A stretch of 64,000 nucleotides of DNA, from contig JAKOGH010000690.1 in the NCBI GenBank assembly GCA_024811115.1, positions 372,001-436,000 of the forward strand. Direction: 5' to 3'. The notes under the pieces were generated by a model. That model was given only the letters and a program-made list of their open reading frames with translations, searched no databases and was not told where the DNA came from. The translations under genes were made by a program, and so were the position numbers. This document shows, one piece after another, positions 12,721 to 25,168 of the stretch. Source of the stretch: Terana coerulea (lineage: Eukaryota; Basidiomycota; Agaricomycetes; Polyporales; Phanerochaetaceae). Every line of letters begins with the position of its first letter. Positions within the stretch are counted from its first letter, which is position 1.

Positions 12721-13502
12721 GGCTCCTTCCTCAGCTCGCCCCTTCGAGTTTCCGCTGGGAGGGCGTAAACGCCCGACGTGAACGTCTCCCAGAACTCTCA
12801 GGGACGGCTGGCTCCAAACTTTAGCGCCTGATTATGTCATCCCGGATGAAGCTCCGGCTCGGCCGTGGTAAGGTAGACACCTATGACTTTTCTGCTCCAT
12901 TGCTCTTCGCAATCTGCTTCAAATGGTAGACATAGCTGTGAATAAAGTCGCTACTCATCTTATGGATGTTATTTGTGAGAAAATAATCATATTGGCCTGG
13001 TGCAACCGCTCTCGGGCTGCGAAATGTGTTAGTGATGGTGGAAAGCAAAGCTTTCAGTGAGTTATATATAAATTTTAGCCACAAAACATGTGCCAACTTT
13101 CCTTCCAGTAAGTCCTATAAGTATTGGAAGTAGTTTTGCTGCCAAATGATACTGCAGAGTAGAGCATATTAGCTACAATAAATATCACGATAAGCGCCTC
13201 AAAATGGGGCCGGCGCTCTGTGATTTTGGCAGGGAGTTGGAGCTTTCCGGCCAATTCCGGCTCAATACGGACGGGATATATATCGCAGCTAATATGCTCT
13301 AGTACGCTAACTTTGCGCAATGCAGCAAACTGCCAAGCCTCTGCGCCGAGACGCCTACCCCATTTGGGCTCGGGGATGGCCGGATTGATCTGGCGCTAAA
13401 GTTTGGAGCCAGCCTCCCTGAGAGTTGCGTCCGAGTTCGGCCCAAGCGGGCCGGAGTCCGTACGGTTGAGAGCAACTCGCAGGGAGCGCTGGGAAGGAGA
13501 CT
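12721..13502. mobile_element. Putative non-autonomous TIR DNA transposon (MULE-like MITE)
   Basis: Perfect 12-bp direct repeats GTACTTACGGCA flank the interval at 12709-12720 and 13503-13514. The ends are inverted copies of each other. The outer 30-odd bp (left end ggctccttcctcagctc, right end on the minus strand agtctccttcccagcgc) are clearly alike, the middle has diverged, and an inner block at 12794-12832 pairs with 13388-13425 at 37 of 39 positions, with one base inserted and one changed. Terminal repeats of over 100 bp with a roughly 9-12 bp target duplication fit Mutator-like elements best, though 12 bp is slightly long for that group. No transposase is encoded, so it would need an enzyme from elsewhere. 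It lies in the gap between two genes and interrupts neither. Confidence 0.6.
13160..13301. repeat. Nested imperfect inverted repeat, about 142 bp
   Basis: The ends are inverted copies: 13160-13189 begins tagagcatattagct and pairs with 13272-13301, matching 26 of 30 positions with a perfect outer 15. The short spacer contains GGCCGG palindromes. The size and AT-rich ends resemble a small MITE inserted in the larger element, or a folded secondary structure of it. No target duplication is obvious. Confidence 0.5.
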
Positions 13503-13514
13503 GTACTTACGGCA
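13503..13514. repeat. Right flanking direct repeat (putative target-site duplication)
   Basis: Second copy of the 12-bp direct repeat GTACTTACGGCA, in the same orientation as the left copy and 782 bp away from it. Confidence 0.6.
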
Positions 13515-14240
13515 CAAACCGCTGCTGTTGGCAGTTGTGGACGCGCATGCACCGACTCTCCGCATGCCAAGTATGGTGCTGACTCATGCCAACGAAACTC
13601 TCCGTGTCTTTATCTGTGTCGTCAAGGCATTGCTTGCGTACTATATACATCAGGCAGCTGCATGCTTGGTAACCGATGTCTTTCGTCGAAATTAAAGAGC
13701 GGGTCCGACGAGTCACTAACCCCGGGGTGGAGCGGAAGTCCTATCGTCGGAGATTCCTCAGAAAGGTGAAAGTAATACGTTCACATCGAGACTGACATGT
13801 CATGTAGATCTTCGGTTAGTATGAGCTGTCCGCACGGCTGTCTCTTGTTCTGGCCATTTTAGCATGAGCTCCAGGACTGGCAGGTAGAATCAACTTGCAC
13901 TTTGAAGGGTCCGCATCATGTCCGAGTCGTCGCCAGAAGACTCAGAGTTGTTCAAAAACACTGTCCTGAAAAGATGTCTACATATCAAGTAAGTTCACAA
14001 GTGCATCTCTTGTTATGCTGCAAGTTGTACTAGCAAGGAGAAGCCATGCTGCGACCGCGCTGAGTCGCCGCCTGAGCACTGCAAGGCTTGAACTTTCTCA
14101 CCTACCAAATGCGGGGCAGCATTTTGCCACGTGTGCACAACAGGCCCGATCACTCGAGTTCGCGACGACGCCAAGCGCTTGGGTCGCAGACCATTCCCCG
14201 CTACTCGAGACTCTGCCACATCTCCGTCTCGCTCACAAAC
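13515..14240. other. Intergenic region upstream of the Ssp120-like gene
   Basis: This 726-bp stretch lies right of the transposon and should include the promoter and leader of the EF-hand gene. No protein or RNA gene was recognised. Confidence 0.5.
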
Positions 14241-15553
14241 ATGCATTTACTACCAAGCCTCCTGCTTGTCTCCGGAGTCCAGCTCGTTAGAGCTCACGGT
14301 GGTCACAGCGATGGCGAACGTGTTCCAGGCGAGACGATACAGCAGTACGCGCAGCGGCATGTAAGTGTTCAGAGGCACGCTTGCCGCACGTACGTAACTC
14401 ATCGTGCGCAAACATAGATGTCCACGGAACACCATATGTACGTATCAGCTGGTTAGGCGGCTAGGGCAGTTATTGAAAGGGGGACACGCAGCGACTCGTT
14501 CGACACCGGCAGCTTCTTCCAACTCCACGACTTGAACCGGTGCGTCTAACCAACTCTACTCGTTGGGAGTTGTCTAAGCTTCGCACATAGCGATGGCATA
14601 TGGGACCGAGAAGAGATTGAAGCCGTGTATGGTGTACACCATATCTATTCGCAGAAGAAGTCTAAGGTACGGTCCTCTCATTCGGTCAACAGTACCCGTA
14701 CTTACCCCCGTGAGTTTGGTAGGACGATGTTGAGCACCAGAAGAAGGCTGATCACATCGTCGACACTGTACTTTCCCTGATGGACAAGAATGCGGACGGA
14801 AAGATTGACGTGGAGGAGCTGAAAGCTGTTGGCTTGGACGGATTGCCCAACTTTGAGGACCTGGGCGCTGAAGGTCACCACTATGATATCGAAAGCGGTG
14901 CGCCTCAACGGTTGTAGGTTATTGTAAAACTCACTCATAGCACGTCCAGAATTCTTCCTCCATCACGAGGGTGAGCCCCAGGCCATCGAAACACCACCAT
15001 TACACCGCTGACAGCCCAGTAGAGCAATATCACTCCACGCCAGAGACACAAACCGAGGAGTCTTACACCCACCCTGAGGACCTCGAGCACTTCGCGCACC
15101 ACGAAACGATTGAACGCCAAGAAGCTGAGAAAGAGGCCAAATTCCAGGGCATCACCGTTGATGAAGCTCTGGCACAGCACGAGCCTCACGCCGAACCTCC
15201 TGCAGGTCAACCCGGAGAGCAAGCCCAACAGCCTCTGGACGATTCCTTTGGTGGCGAGAAGCCTCCCGCCGACTCACCGGCTGCTGATGCGCCCAAATTC
15301 ACCAGGCTTCCTGATCCCGAGAAGGCGGATCCCATTGAACGCTTCAAGAAGGCGAAGGCCGCGGGTGCGGCAGAGTCAGAGTGGGGTGCTGGCGACGGTG
15401 GATACAAGTCTCCGCGGTCGCCGACTGACCGCATGAAGAAGAATCTGCCATACAAGGTACCGTGGTTCAAACAACCGTCTTTTGTCATATTGTGAACGCT
15501 AACTCTAGGAACGTATGCAGTACAAGTTCCGTCGTGCCTGGGGTGACTTCTGA
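14241..15553 (+). CDS. Secretory-pathway EF-hand protein (Ssp120 / nucleobindin type)
   Basis: Eight exons (14241-14360, 14418-14437, 14492-14539, 14591-14666, 14723-14897, 14941-14970, 15023-15456, 15509-15553) join in frame. The protein opens with a signal peptide (MHLLPSLLLVSGVQLVRA) and a His-rich start HGGHSDGE. A helix with QYAQRHMSTEHHIDSFD precedes two EF-hand loops, DLNRDGIWDREE and the canonical DKNADGKIDVEE. Next come FFLHHEEQYHSTPETQTEES and a long Glu/Pro-rich region with HPEDLEHFAHHE, ending YKFRRAWGDF. This layout is that of yeast Ssp120 and animal nucleobindins, calcium-binding proteins of the ER/Golgi lumen linked to cargo sorting. Exon 6 is only 30 nt. An open frame that runs through intron 6 produces a false N-terminus for the C-terminal half. 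Confidence 0.85.
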
Positions 15554-15734
15554 TTCGTGGATACCACTGGGGGGTTGTGTGGATTTAGCATACTTGTCTT
15601 GCGTTCTGTCTTGATTTTTCGCTTGTCCCTTCATTGATTATGTTATCTGCTGGCTGAGGGCCTGAACAGAATCCAATATTGCATAGGAATGGCAGAGTGT
15701 AGCAAGCAACAAATGAATGAAGTACAGTAAATGA

Positions 15735-18700
15735 TCATCGTCCGTCGAACATATCCTCGAACAAGCCATCTTCTACGGCCTCCCAGTCTACATTACCGCC
15801 GCTGGTATATACACTCTCGTAGGATGTGATACTAACCTGAGAGAAGAATGGGATGAGGTCCCGGATGCTGTCGATTTGATGTATCGAGTTCAGCAATGGT
15901 CGTCGCATGGGCCGTTTCTCGCTGCCTGGCGAAAGTAGGCCATGTTGGTCGCTATGCTTGCTAGCGTTCTTCAAGACATAGTCAGTAGGTACGCACGGAT
16001 TCATGATCAGAGGGCTCACTCCTTCGCTGGGTAGTTGTCCCACAACGTCAGCCAGTCGATCTAGCAGGGCTGCCGGGAACCAATTGTCCGGTTTGTAGAT
16101 GGCGTCTACGGTGTCAGTGATGAAAATCCATTGGTGTCTAGAACACTTCAGCACAACATATATCACAATTTTGCGCTGACTTACACTTGGAATTCCTCCG
16201 TTTGCAACACCAGGAGCAGATCGAGGAGCTTGGCAGCAGCTTGGATGATAGCAAGGTCTTCCGATTCGTCCGAAGGAAGTGACACCAGCACTTGCTCGAA
16301 CACGCGGAACTGGTGCGACACATGAATACAATATCGGAGAGCGAACGGCTGAAACCCACCAGTTCGGTTAAGATGACCGGCCAGAAGCTGGACAGGTTGT
16401 GCGGAGATAGGCGGCACAAAAGCACCCGCACGCAAAGGAAAACCTCACTCTGCACTATCGGAGCAGTCACGTTACGCAGCGTGTCGACAAGTTTCTCCTG
16501 AATGGTGGGCAGTTGCGTCAAGAACTGGTTTTTTCGCCGCTGAGAATGACGTAGGAAAGCCGCCGAAGGTTGAGCGACCTCAGCAACATCTCGTACTCTC
16601 GATTGGTGAATATGTTAGCAGAAGGCGCTGTCGTAATTCGGCCTACGTGCGAAACATGAGGTGTACTGCACATGGCGGCGAGAGCGGAGTAACACACCGA
16701 GAAGTTCGGGCATGGCTGCTTTGTCAGTCTCGAATAGCATCTTGACTAGCGTTCGCCATTTCTTCCCACCCGTGGGCGTGGAGTTGAAACACCTATTGTC
16801 GCTGAGAACATCCATAATGACACCTCGCCACGATTTCATAGCAGAAGCGGTCTTTGTTAGTTCTCGCAGGATAGAGAGCACGGTTTCGTCCACATCGAGA
16901 GGCCTAGGGAATGATAAGATATAAAGGTTTGTGAGGGTAAGGGACGCTTACTTGGCTCGGCTCTTCAGTGAAGGGCTGACGACAATAGAAACGATGTTAC
17001 TTGACAGAGCAAGTATCTTGTCCGACTCCACCAGGAACTTTCGCATGTTGGGAACAACATCCGAGGCAAGGTATGAGTTGACCTGTATTACATGAATAAA
17101 GTTCATCGAGATATAGGATGGAAGTCGTACTTGGTCTGAAAGATCTGTGGATGTCGGGGATCTACCGCCGTCGACAATCGGTGTCGGGAGTGAGGTGGTA
17201 CTCAAGTTGGCTTTCTCATCGATCTTCAGGTCGGACCGTGCTGTCGCGCCGGTGAGTGAAGTCCATATACAAGTCGGAGCTAATATTTACCTCGCGGAAT
17301 GGGCGACTCTCTTCCACCACCGTTCACACCTAATGTTGCTTGACCCCGACGTATCCAACTGCTGTGATCGTAGGATCGTCCTGCAAGCAGGCAAAACTCC
17401 ACCAATTTGCTGTAGGTATCCTGAAGTGTATGCTGAGTACAATGGTATGCCAGCATATCAAAGGCACATACCTGAAACTCCTTGCGCGCTCGCTTGTCAT
17501 CAAGTGTTGTTGTCTGGGTAAGCTTCTCTGCCAGTACAGTGAAACAGCTGCAGCCATGTGAGGAAAACCTTTCGCGCATCATACAAGGGTAATGCTTACC
17601 GTAATGTTTGGAACACTTGCACTTTGAATTCTCGGAATGCACCCAGGACCTCCTTAGAAAATTGCAAACACCTTCCCCAGACTTGGACTGCTAGAGGACT
17701 CTCCAATCGCTGTAAGTACTGTTCCAAGAATTCAAAGAGCATGAGCTCCGACCTATGCGTACGGTCGATGAGCATCACGGTGAGCATCTCGTAGTAGACG
17801 TGCAACTTACACTGTAGGACACAGCGAATGTCGCGTTGGCCTATCTGACATGCCTGGTATCCGAACAGTAATGGTCTCGCACAGCATATGCACGACGTTC
17901 TGAGCATTTGACGTCAAGATGTCTACGAGTTCGAAAGAAGCAGTTTCGTCTCGCTATGATTGTCGTCAGAGGCTACCTAGTATAATAGAACAACACACTC
18001 ACCGTCCGACTGCGGTACCAGCATTCGACAACAGACTCCAATACTTCCAACGGATATGCTCTGAACAGATGTTCGAGTACCCGTCGTGCTCGCGCTCGCG
18101 TGCGATTGAAGATCAGGGAAAGTGACTCTTCCTTAGAGCCCCAACGCGACTCCGGTGGCATGTCCGTCTGTTCCCAGATGGCATAAACGACGCGTATCGC
18201 TTCGTGCAGACAACGGCAATCGAATGTCTTCATCTGGTGGCATATAAAGTTAGCGACCATGTCCTCAGCGGAATGGAGACACTGACCGACGATTGCTCCT
18301 CGACTGCTGATGCGGTCTCAGCGCCGAACACATTCGAGACATATCCTAGGAAGCCTCCTCCTTCATTGGCAGACTTCTCAGGTAACGATTCGTCCTCCAC
18401 TTGGCCCGCGTCCGATAGCTGCGACAAGCTTAGCAGCACCAGGCGTTCGACTGCATTCAGTAGCATGATGAAGTCTGCATCAGTTGTGGAGGTCGGGATA
18501 TCGGTTGAGATAGACGTCTCGGTTGAAGCTTGAACAATCTCGGCCAGGGCTTCCTTTAGTTGGCGGCATACGCAGTCATTTAAAGGCATGATGGTTGGTT
18601 GTAGCTTCTCATGGAATTGAGGTATAGTCATAAGGATAAAATCCAGCCAATGCTGCAAGATAGGACGATTCGAAGGGAGTGTGATGCCGTCGATGAGGGT

Positions 18701-21700
18701 CTGCGTCAACAATGGATTAAGGGAATGGGATATCGATGGTCTTCTTGAACTCGCATCCGGGATCCGGTCGACCTGGGGTGTCTGAGCTGTTAGACTGCCA
18801 TCGCTATCCACCTTCGAGCTGGAGGTGGATATGATGGAGTGCAGGAGATGGAGCAACTTGTTTTGCAAGTCCAGTCGTCCAGAGTGAACACACATGTACA
18901 GCTTGCCGGTGACTACGGATTCAGCTGTCTGCAGCGTATACGGATCGATTTCACCTCGTGCCATCAATGCTTGCAAGAGATCGACAACGGATGACTGCAG
19001 CGCCTCGTTGAATGGTCCCATAGTCATCGCAAGTGAAGGTTTTGGCTCCGACTGCAGGTATCCCAGAAGTGCGGTGATGAGCACATCCATGTACGATAGC
19101 TCAGGCGAATTTCCAGCGACTAGAAGTGACGTGAGTGGGCTTTTCACAACGGGATTGAAGGATCTTACTGGCCAGTGACCGTGCCCGGACTAATTCATGA
19201 GTTGAACGACTGATAAGAGTCCCTTTCATGATCTTGCTCAGCCCTTGACCTCCGAACTTGATGACTGAGAGCAGCACATTGGTAATGTGAACGAGATACC
19301 GTTGGTCAAACGGTCGGTCATACTGATAGCCTTGAACTTGCTTCCCCCTGAATTCAGAAACAGCGGGGGTGCGCCTTATCTTGGGATCGCATATGTCGCA
19401 AAACAGTGGATCCAAGACTCTGCCTGACGATCAGTGTGATTCGCCATACAGGAAGAAGAATCTTACCGGAGGTAGCTCTTCAAGCTGCATCGCATCCAAG
19501 TCTCGCCAATCCTCCTGAGGTTAGGGTCTTCGCTCTTCAGGGTGTCGAGAACGATCATCATAGGTACCTTCAGACGGAACCCAGGCGACATGCTGTCGTC
19601 TGCATAGGTGTCAGTAATAGAGTAGCGGAGAATGAAGGACAAATTACCCGTCAGTCTCCATAGCACGCCAAAGGACTCGCAAGCCTCGCGGACTTCATTC
19701 GCTTTCTGAGAACTCAAGCTTTGTGAAATAATCGCGACCACTTGTTGGCAGCCAGCTATGTTCTCCAGGGACCATATGAGAGTGACTGCTCGCATGTGGT
19801 ACGCTGACCAAGCAGGTCGGAGATATCGAAGAAGCTAGACGTTGAAGATCAGAAACACCTTTCGGGGAATATTGGGCATAACTCACCGGAGTCCCTAGTG
19901 CAGACACTGTACTTCTCTGGTCGATGGAAAGCTTGGGCTGTAAGCGAGTAGCTCCATGCAACGTGGTGGCGGTGGCGACAACATTGTCAAGTACTGAAAA
20001 CACTGTAGTCTGACCCCGTCACTTGTCGGTTTGCCTAACAGGAAGCAAAGGAAGCTGCATACCTTGCTTTCCAGGCAGCGCAGCACTGTCGATAGCCACA
20101 GAGCCGGTTCCCAAGATATTGTCAACGGATCGCCAGAGCTAGTCTGGAGTTGTTGTGCCAAGTTGCGGAGTAGGTCGAGAGACTGAACCAAGGTTTCCCT
20201 CACAGTGGACTCTTCCAGAGTCTGATCCGTCATCGCATTGGCCAAGAGCGCGCTGAGCTCCGTAATATCATCGAATACATCAACAAGCATCGTTCCTGAG
20301 CCCCTTTCGGATTGAGGAACAGGCAATTTGTCCATGCCATAAAAAGTGCAAGCCCGGTCGTATAACGCCTGGTTTGCTGAGGCATGAGGTTCGTTCGGAG
20401 TACTATGCCGAGGTTGATCCTGCAAATGAGCTATTCGTATGTGCTTCCACACGTCGTGAAGAAAAGCCTGCGTTTCGCGGAATGCAAGATACGAGAGCCG
20501 CCTTGTGTCCGCTTCCGCGTAGGTCTGTGCAATGAGTTTTTGAGGCTGAGCACAGCTGGCGATATCACTCACGACTGATGTTTGCAATGTTACCGCAAAG
20601 ACCAAGGGAAGATGCTCCTCCTCGATCTCCTCGTCACGTATATGATACGAGTTGAGAATATAGCGAACCATCCGAATGCCCTATCCAGCCTGTCAAATCG
20701 CCACACACGAGGAGCGCGAGAAAATTTATACCTCAGAGCGATCCTTCTCGGCAGATATATCGAGAAGCACAGCATTTAAGAGTTGTTTCCATAGCGAGGT
20801 CGGCTCTACAGCTTCGTACAGGGATTTTGCTGTTAACGACATCTGCGATATGTAAGCAGTCGATAGAACCAAGGTGGGCTCTATGCACTAACCTCTTCAC
20901 CTGGATCATTCCCTGACTCAATCTGCTGTTTCAGGGCACGAAAAGCGTCGAAGACCAACACATCCGTCAAAGGCGCCCCTATCTCGTATTTGTCCAGCAG
21001 TGAGATGAAGATTTTGAATGGCCTAGACGAAGAATACTCTGCGGATGGGCTGAACATGTCGTCCTGATCTTAGGCGTGAGCATGATATCATCGTTGGATG
21101 ACGACTGAAACATACTCTGAGGCTGGATGTAAGTAGTCCTAATGCATGGGTCTTGAGGTGCTGTATTTGCTGCTGGCTGTTCTCGTCTGTGCCGAGCAGC
21201 CAGGAGTACAGTCGACGGTTCAAAGCCAAATCTCTCCGCAGTACTACGCTCGTAGCGGCTCGCATGAGGATAGCTCGATCTTCAGCAGGAGCGTTTTTCA
21301 CGCCGATGCTATCCAGAGGCAAAGACTGTAGAAGGATGTCTAGAGCACTTCGCCGAACTAGCGAATCATCGTCTTCGAGTGCAGCGGATATCGCGCGGAT
21401 CATGAGCCCAATGTCTCTTCCAGCGATGGACGTAATGTCTGTCATCTCAGGAATGAGTCAAGCCGATTGTAATGAATAGAGAAACGGAGATACCTACCCT
21501 CGTCTGCCTTTAGACGCGGTAATCTCCTCGACAGAAAGTTGAGGGAGGTGCCCCGGGATGAAGGAGACGTGAGCATTACAAGCCAGATGTTTTGGAGGAA
21601 GAATGACGGGGAAACAGTGCCAGAAAGACGATCTAGCAGGCCGAGAACCTTGTCAAAGAATTCACCGGTCTCTTCTTCTAGGCCAGGAAGCAGCGCAAGG

Positions 21701-22418
21701 ATAAATGACTTGGTTGCAGGTCGCAGACCGACTTGGAGTGGGAGGTAGTGGGTATCAAACAGGTTCAAGAGCATTGGCTTGCATAATATTCAATTGGTGC
21801 CAATAGTAGTGTCAACCATTGAGCGTACCTTCACGGATGTGGCAGCATACTCGAAGAAGGGGAAGAGTCCTGAAGACCATAGCGCGAGGTCGCGCTGAAG
21901 ACCCTCCGACTTGCATATAACATGTTAAGAGAGGAGATGCGGTAGAGAGTGATGCAAACTCACGCCTAGCACTGCCAATATATGCGCGTACACATCCAAT
22001 GCTCGTTGATGCACTCCGGTCGGAAGGGCGGGGTTCAAGCACTGGGCGAGACGCTTAGCTACAACAACCTTGCGCGGGATTTCCTTGAACTGCATGTATG
22101 CTTGGAATGTCTACAATATAGTTAAGAAACAAGCTGAAGAGGAACGGGGATACGGCCAACCTTTAGCAATTGCTTCAAGAAGGATATGAAGTCCGCCCAT
22201 TCGTGGACATTGTCGAATGAGTTCAAACATTTCTCGACTTGTTGGGTGTACTTCTTGTACTTGGGATCATTTGCGTATGTAGAGGGGGTGACTTTGAAGC
22301 GTGTAGAAGTAAGAATACACTCGAAGTATAGGTGCACATTGAACATACTCCATGGCGTAGCTCCCGCTTTCTTGGACAAATCTGTCTGGCCACTGTTGGA
22401 GGGGCCTCCTCCAGACAT
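15735..22418 (-). CDS. DOP1: Dopey-family protein Dop1 (endosome-to-Golgi traffic)
   Basis: Dop1 is a very large peripheral membrane protein that works with Mon2 and the flippase Neo1 in endosome-to-Golgi recycling. The start at 22416-22418 (MSGGGPSNSGQTDLSKKAGA) is the first in-frame ATG after an upstream stop. After one intron comes the highly conserved Dopey N-terminal domain: YANDPKYKKYTQQVEKCLNS, NVHEWADFISFLKQLLK, then exons with RAL-DVYAYILA and SEGLQRDLALW. Diagnostic motifs continue with FILALLPGLEEETGEFFDKV, LDRLSG and the NIWLVMLTSPSSRGTSLNFL stretch. The middle and C-terminal parts are alpha-helical and poorly conserved; the last exon encodes VDWEAVEDGLFEDMFDGR with TGA at 15735-15737. 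Many short exons span the 6.7 kb. The gene converges on the EF-hand gene with only 181 bp between stop codons. Individual internal splice sites were not all checked. Confidence 0.87.
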
Positions 22419-22761
22419 CCCAAGCGAGTATTCGTTCAAGTAACTGTCGCCAGACAATCAGAGAACGTAGTTTGTGAAGGTGAAGGGAAAGGAGGGTTAT
22501 CGCTGTGCAAAGGCACAGTCAACGTCGAGCTGCAGCAAGCGCACGTGGAACTCTACCGCGTATGGACGCGAGTCTCCGCGTGCACACAGCGTCATCACGA
22601 CATTGCACTCAGCAAAGGGCAGCAAACAAAATAAATTCAATCCGATTATACAGTGGCTGAGACACACGCAAAAAGCAAAGCAGAGCAAAACAAAAATCTC
22701 GCAGTCAAGACGACACGGTCGATAAATAGAGGTGGCGGTAACCTAGTATTCGACTTGGCTT
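22419..22761. other. Intergenic region, DOP1 promoter side
   Basis: This 343-bp gap lies between the DOP1 start and the stop codon of the next minus-strand gene. It has A-rich stretches and no recognisable gene. Confidence 0.5.
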
Positions 22762-24265
22762 TCATGACGGAGGAGTTACTTGAGCACTAAGTGACGAGGG
22801 TGAATCCACAGCGGAAGAGGCCTCGGCGTTGGTGCGCTTCTTCGGAATCTGGACAGACACGGACTCCCCGCCAATTGACTGAGCGCGAGATGAGGCACTA
22901 GTAGCCATGCCTCCTCTGCCTCTGCCTCTCCCTGATGTTCCCCCAAGGAGCCTGGGGATAGGCAGCGTACCCATGCCTGGCATGACATCACGTTCTGCCA
23001 TGGCTAATGCGGTGGCTTGCGTAGCGGCTGGAATGACGATGGGCGGAGCGACGACTGCATGAGCGGCAGCGTACTCAGATTCCTTGTCTCCAATCCAGGT
23101 CTTCGTGAACCAGCGACCGCCTGCTATACCACGAATTTCGCGATTCGCTTGTCGCCAGTGTCGGAGTCTTCTTGAGGCTCTTGTCCATCTGAACCACTGG
23201 TGCGAATCCCGATACAATCTTGGGAGCCTGGTGGACTGGGAACGGCTTGGATGGCAGCGGATACGATGGTAACGGTACACCTTCCAAGTTGATATCTTCC
23301 ATGCTGGGAACGGGGGCTATGGCTGAAGGCAACATTATCTCATGGAATTCGGGACTTGGCTCATCCCGAGGAGAAGAAGGTGCTGTTCCGGCATATGCTG
23401 TTTTGGGAAACCAGTGAGCAAGGGTTTATTGGGCACGGAAATATGATCATACGCTCACTAATGATGCTTTCGGCATCGTCTCTCAAATGAGAAGGAACAG
23501 CTTTGGGGACTCTAACATGGTAATCAAGGTTAGAAGCTGGAATGGTATTTACGGCGACTGCACGCTTACTTTGGCGCACGTTTACGTGGCGCACGCTGTC
23601 CAGCAGCCTTCGGTCCGCCACCACGCCTTCCCCGAGTACTGGTGCCGCCAGGGGCAGAAATGGAGGTTGCTGGAATTGTGATGGTTCCAATTCCCTCTAA
23701 GCTCGAAGTTGGCATGATGACCGGGGAGCCATCTGGGATAACTGTTAGGACCACTAAGCGTAAAACCAGGAGTACGCACCCGTACGACTGAGCTTTGCCT
23801 TCGCGCCTCGCCCCCTACCCCTCCCTCTCCCCCCTGCCACTCGTCGCTGCACCCCGACTGGCGCTAGTGGTACGCTTCTCTATTGGTGCAGGAGCAGACA
23901 CAGGGGCGACTGGGGGCAATGCTCTGGATTCATCGTCGTCGTCGTCGATGAGCTGGTCTTCTTCGTCATCCTCATCTTCGTCCTCGTCGTCCGACCCGCC
24001 GTTAACGTTGCCCTTCCTCGCAGAGGGACCTGCGGACGCGCTGCTCCTTTTCCCCTCGCTCATGACGAGCTTTACTCTGAACTTGGACGGTACGACCGGG
24101 GCTGTGCTGGGGCTCGGGTGTCTCCTCTTCTCGGAGGGTTGAAATTTGAGGGGCGTCCATGTCGACATCCTCGTTCATGTTCTGAGCTCGACTATTATTG
24201 CGGGAATGGTCGTGGTGAGGTTCACCGGTAGGGTCGTAAGGGATCCAGGGAGAGACGCGGAACAT
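22762..24265 (-). CDS. Unrecognised acidic, probably nuclear protein
   Basis: I do not recognise this protein. From the ATG at 24263-24265 it starts MFRVSPWIPYDPTGEPHHDH, then has a short region with KFRVKLVMSEGKRSS, a long Asp/Glu tract (SDDEDEDEDDEEDQLIDDDD), a basic Gly-rich patch (GTSTRGRRGGGPKAAGQRA) with AT-hook flavour, a proline-rich segment (EGVPLPSYPLPSKPF), a compact block with RHWRQANREIRG, GIAGGRWFTKTWIGDKESEYA, and an RG-rich tail (GGTSGRGRGRGGMA) ending QVTPPS. The GGRWFTKTWIG block looks like a conserved domain. Acidic and RGG-like regions suggest a chromatin or RNA role, perhaps a subunit of a remodelling complex; this is inference. The frame shifts by one base near 24110 and near 23175, with no plausible intron at either place, so the sequence here probably contains errors. 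Confidence 0.6.
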
Positions 24266-25168
24266 GGCTGTTGCTCTGTCCGTATTCAGATTATGCAGAG
24301 GGTCCGCTTGAGTTTTGGGTCAACGCACGTCGAAGTAAATCAGTGACATCAAGCAGCAACCAAGAGGTTCGTTATATAGAAGAGCGCTGGGATTTCGCAC
24401 GAGCCACTTGCAAATATGAAACAAACATAAAAACCATCGACACACATTAGCATGGCTATTGCCCCAATATATACAAGGCACTGAAATATTTTATGAAGGG
24501 CCTAGACAACTCACAGACGTCAACCTGCGCTCGCTGTTACTAACAATGATCTCTTCATCGCATCCAGCCCAATTTCTCCCGAAGACAACGGGTCAAGGAG
24601 TCCGCATAACTGGCAATATCGGTCCTATGTACGTCCCAAGGGCAAAGCGTAGCGCAGAGAAACAGATGAGAGCGTGAAGGTATGAGTGCAGTATTCACTG
24701 CAGATACTGGATGCCGTTATATTATCAGGGGCGAAGGGACGAGCGCAAGTAGGGATTGAAGCTGGACGTCGTCGGGAAATCGGCTTGACTTGTCGTGAGA
24801 TACGGAACACCAATCTACGTAGCCCCAAAGAGTTTCATGACGCGAAGAACAAGTCCTCCTGCAAGCAGCAGACACTCGAGAATGGCGGCTAGTGTGAGCA
24901 AGAGGTGGCTCAAGCGCTCAAGCGCCTACTTCGCGAGACTCAGCGACCCCGGATAGTTGCACGTGATGACCCTCTGGCGGGCGACCCCGACTTTCCCGCT
25001 CACGCAAGGAACGCAACCTGCAACAAATCCGCCCCCGCTTCAGGCCTCCTGAATCGCCTGTGAGTGTACGTTGTCTGTTATGCGGCGATATTCCTTGACA
25101 TTGGCCTCTCAGACTTCCTCCGCTTGACCATACCACACTCGTTTGGTCGGAATTAAGCAGGTGAAGCA
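24266..25168. other. Intergenic region
   Basis: About 0.9 kb between the divergent starts of the acidic protein gene and ATP synthase subunit e. It holds their promoters. A short stretch near 25130-25160 loosely recalls 5S rRNA but does not hold up. No gene was recognised. Confidence 0.5.

Noticed and set aside
25120..25160. 5S rRNA-like words (ccatacc, gaattaagcag)
   Set aside because: Only two short words match; spacing and flanking stems of 5S rRNA are absent, and the stretch runs into the ATP synthase e start.
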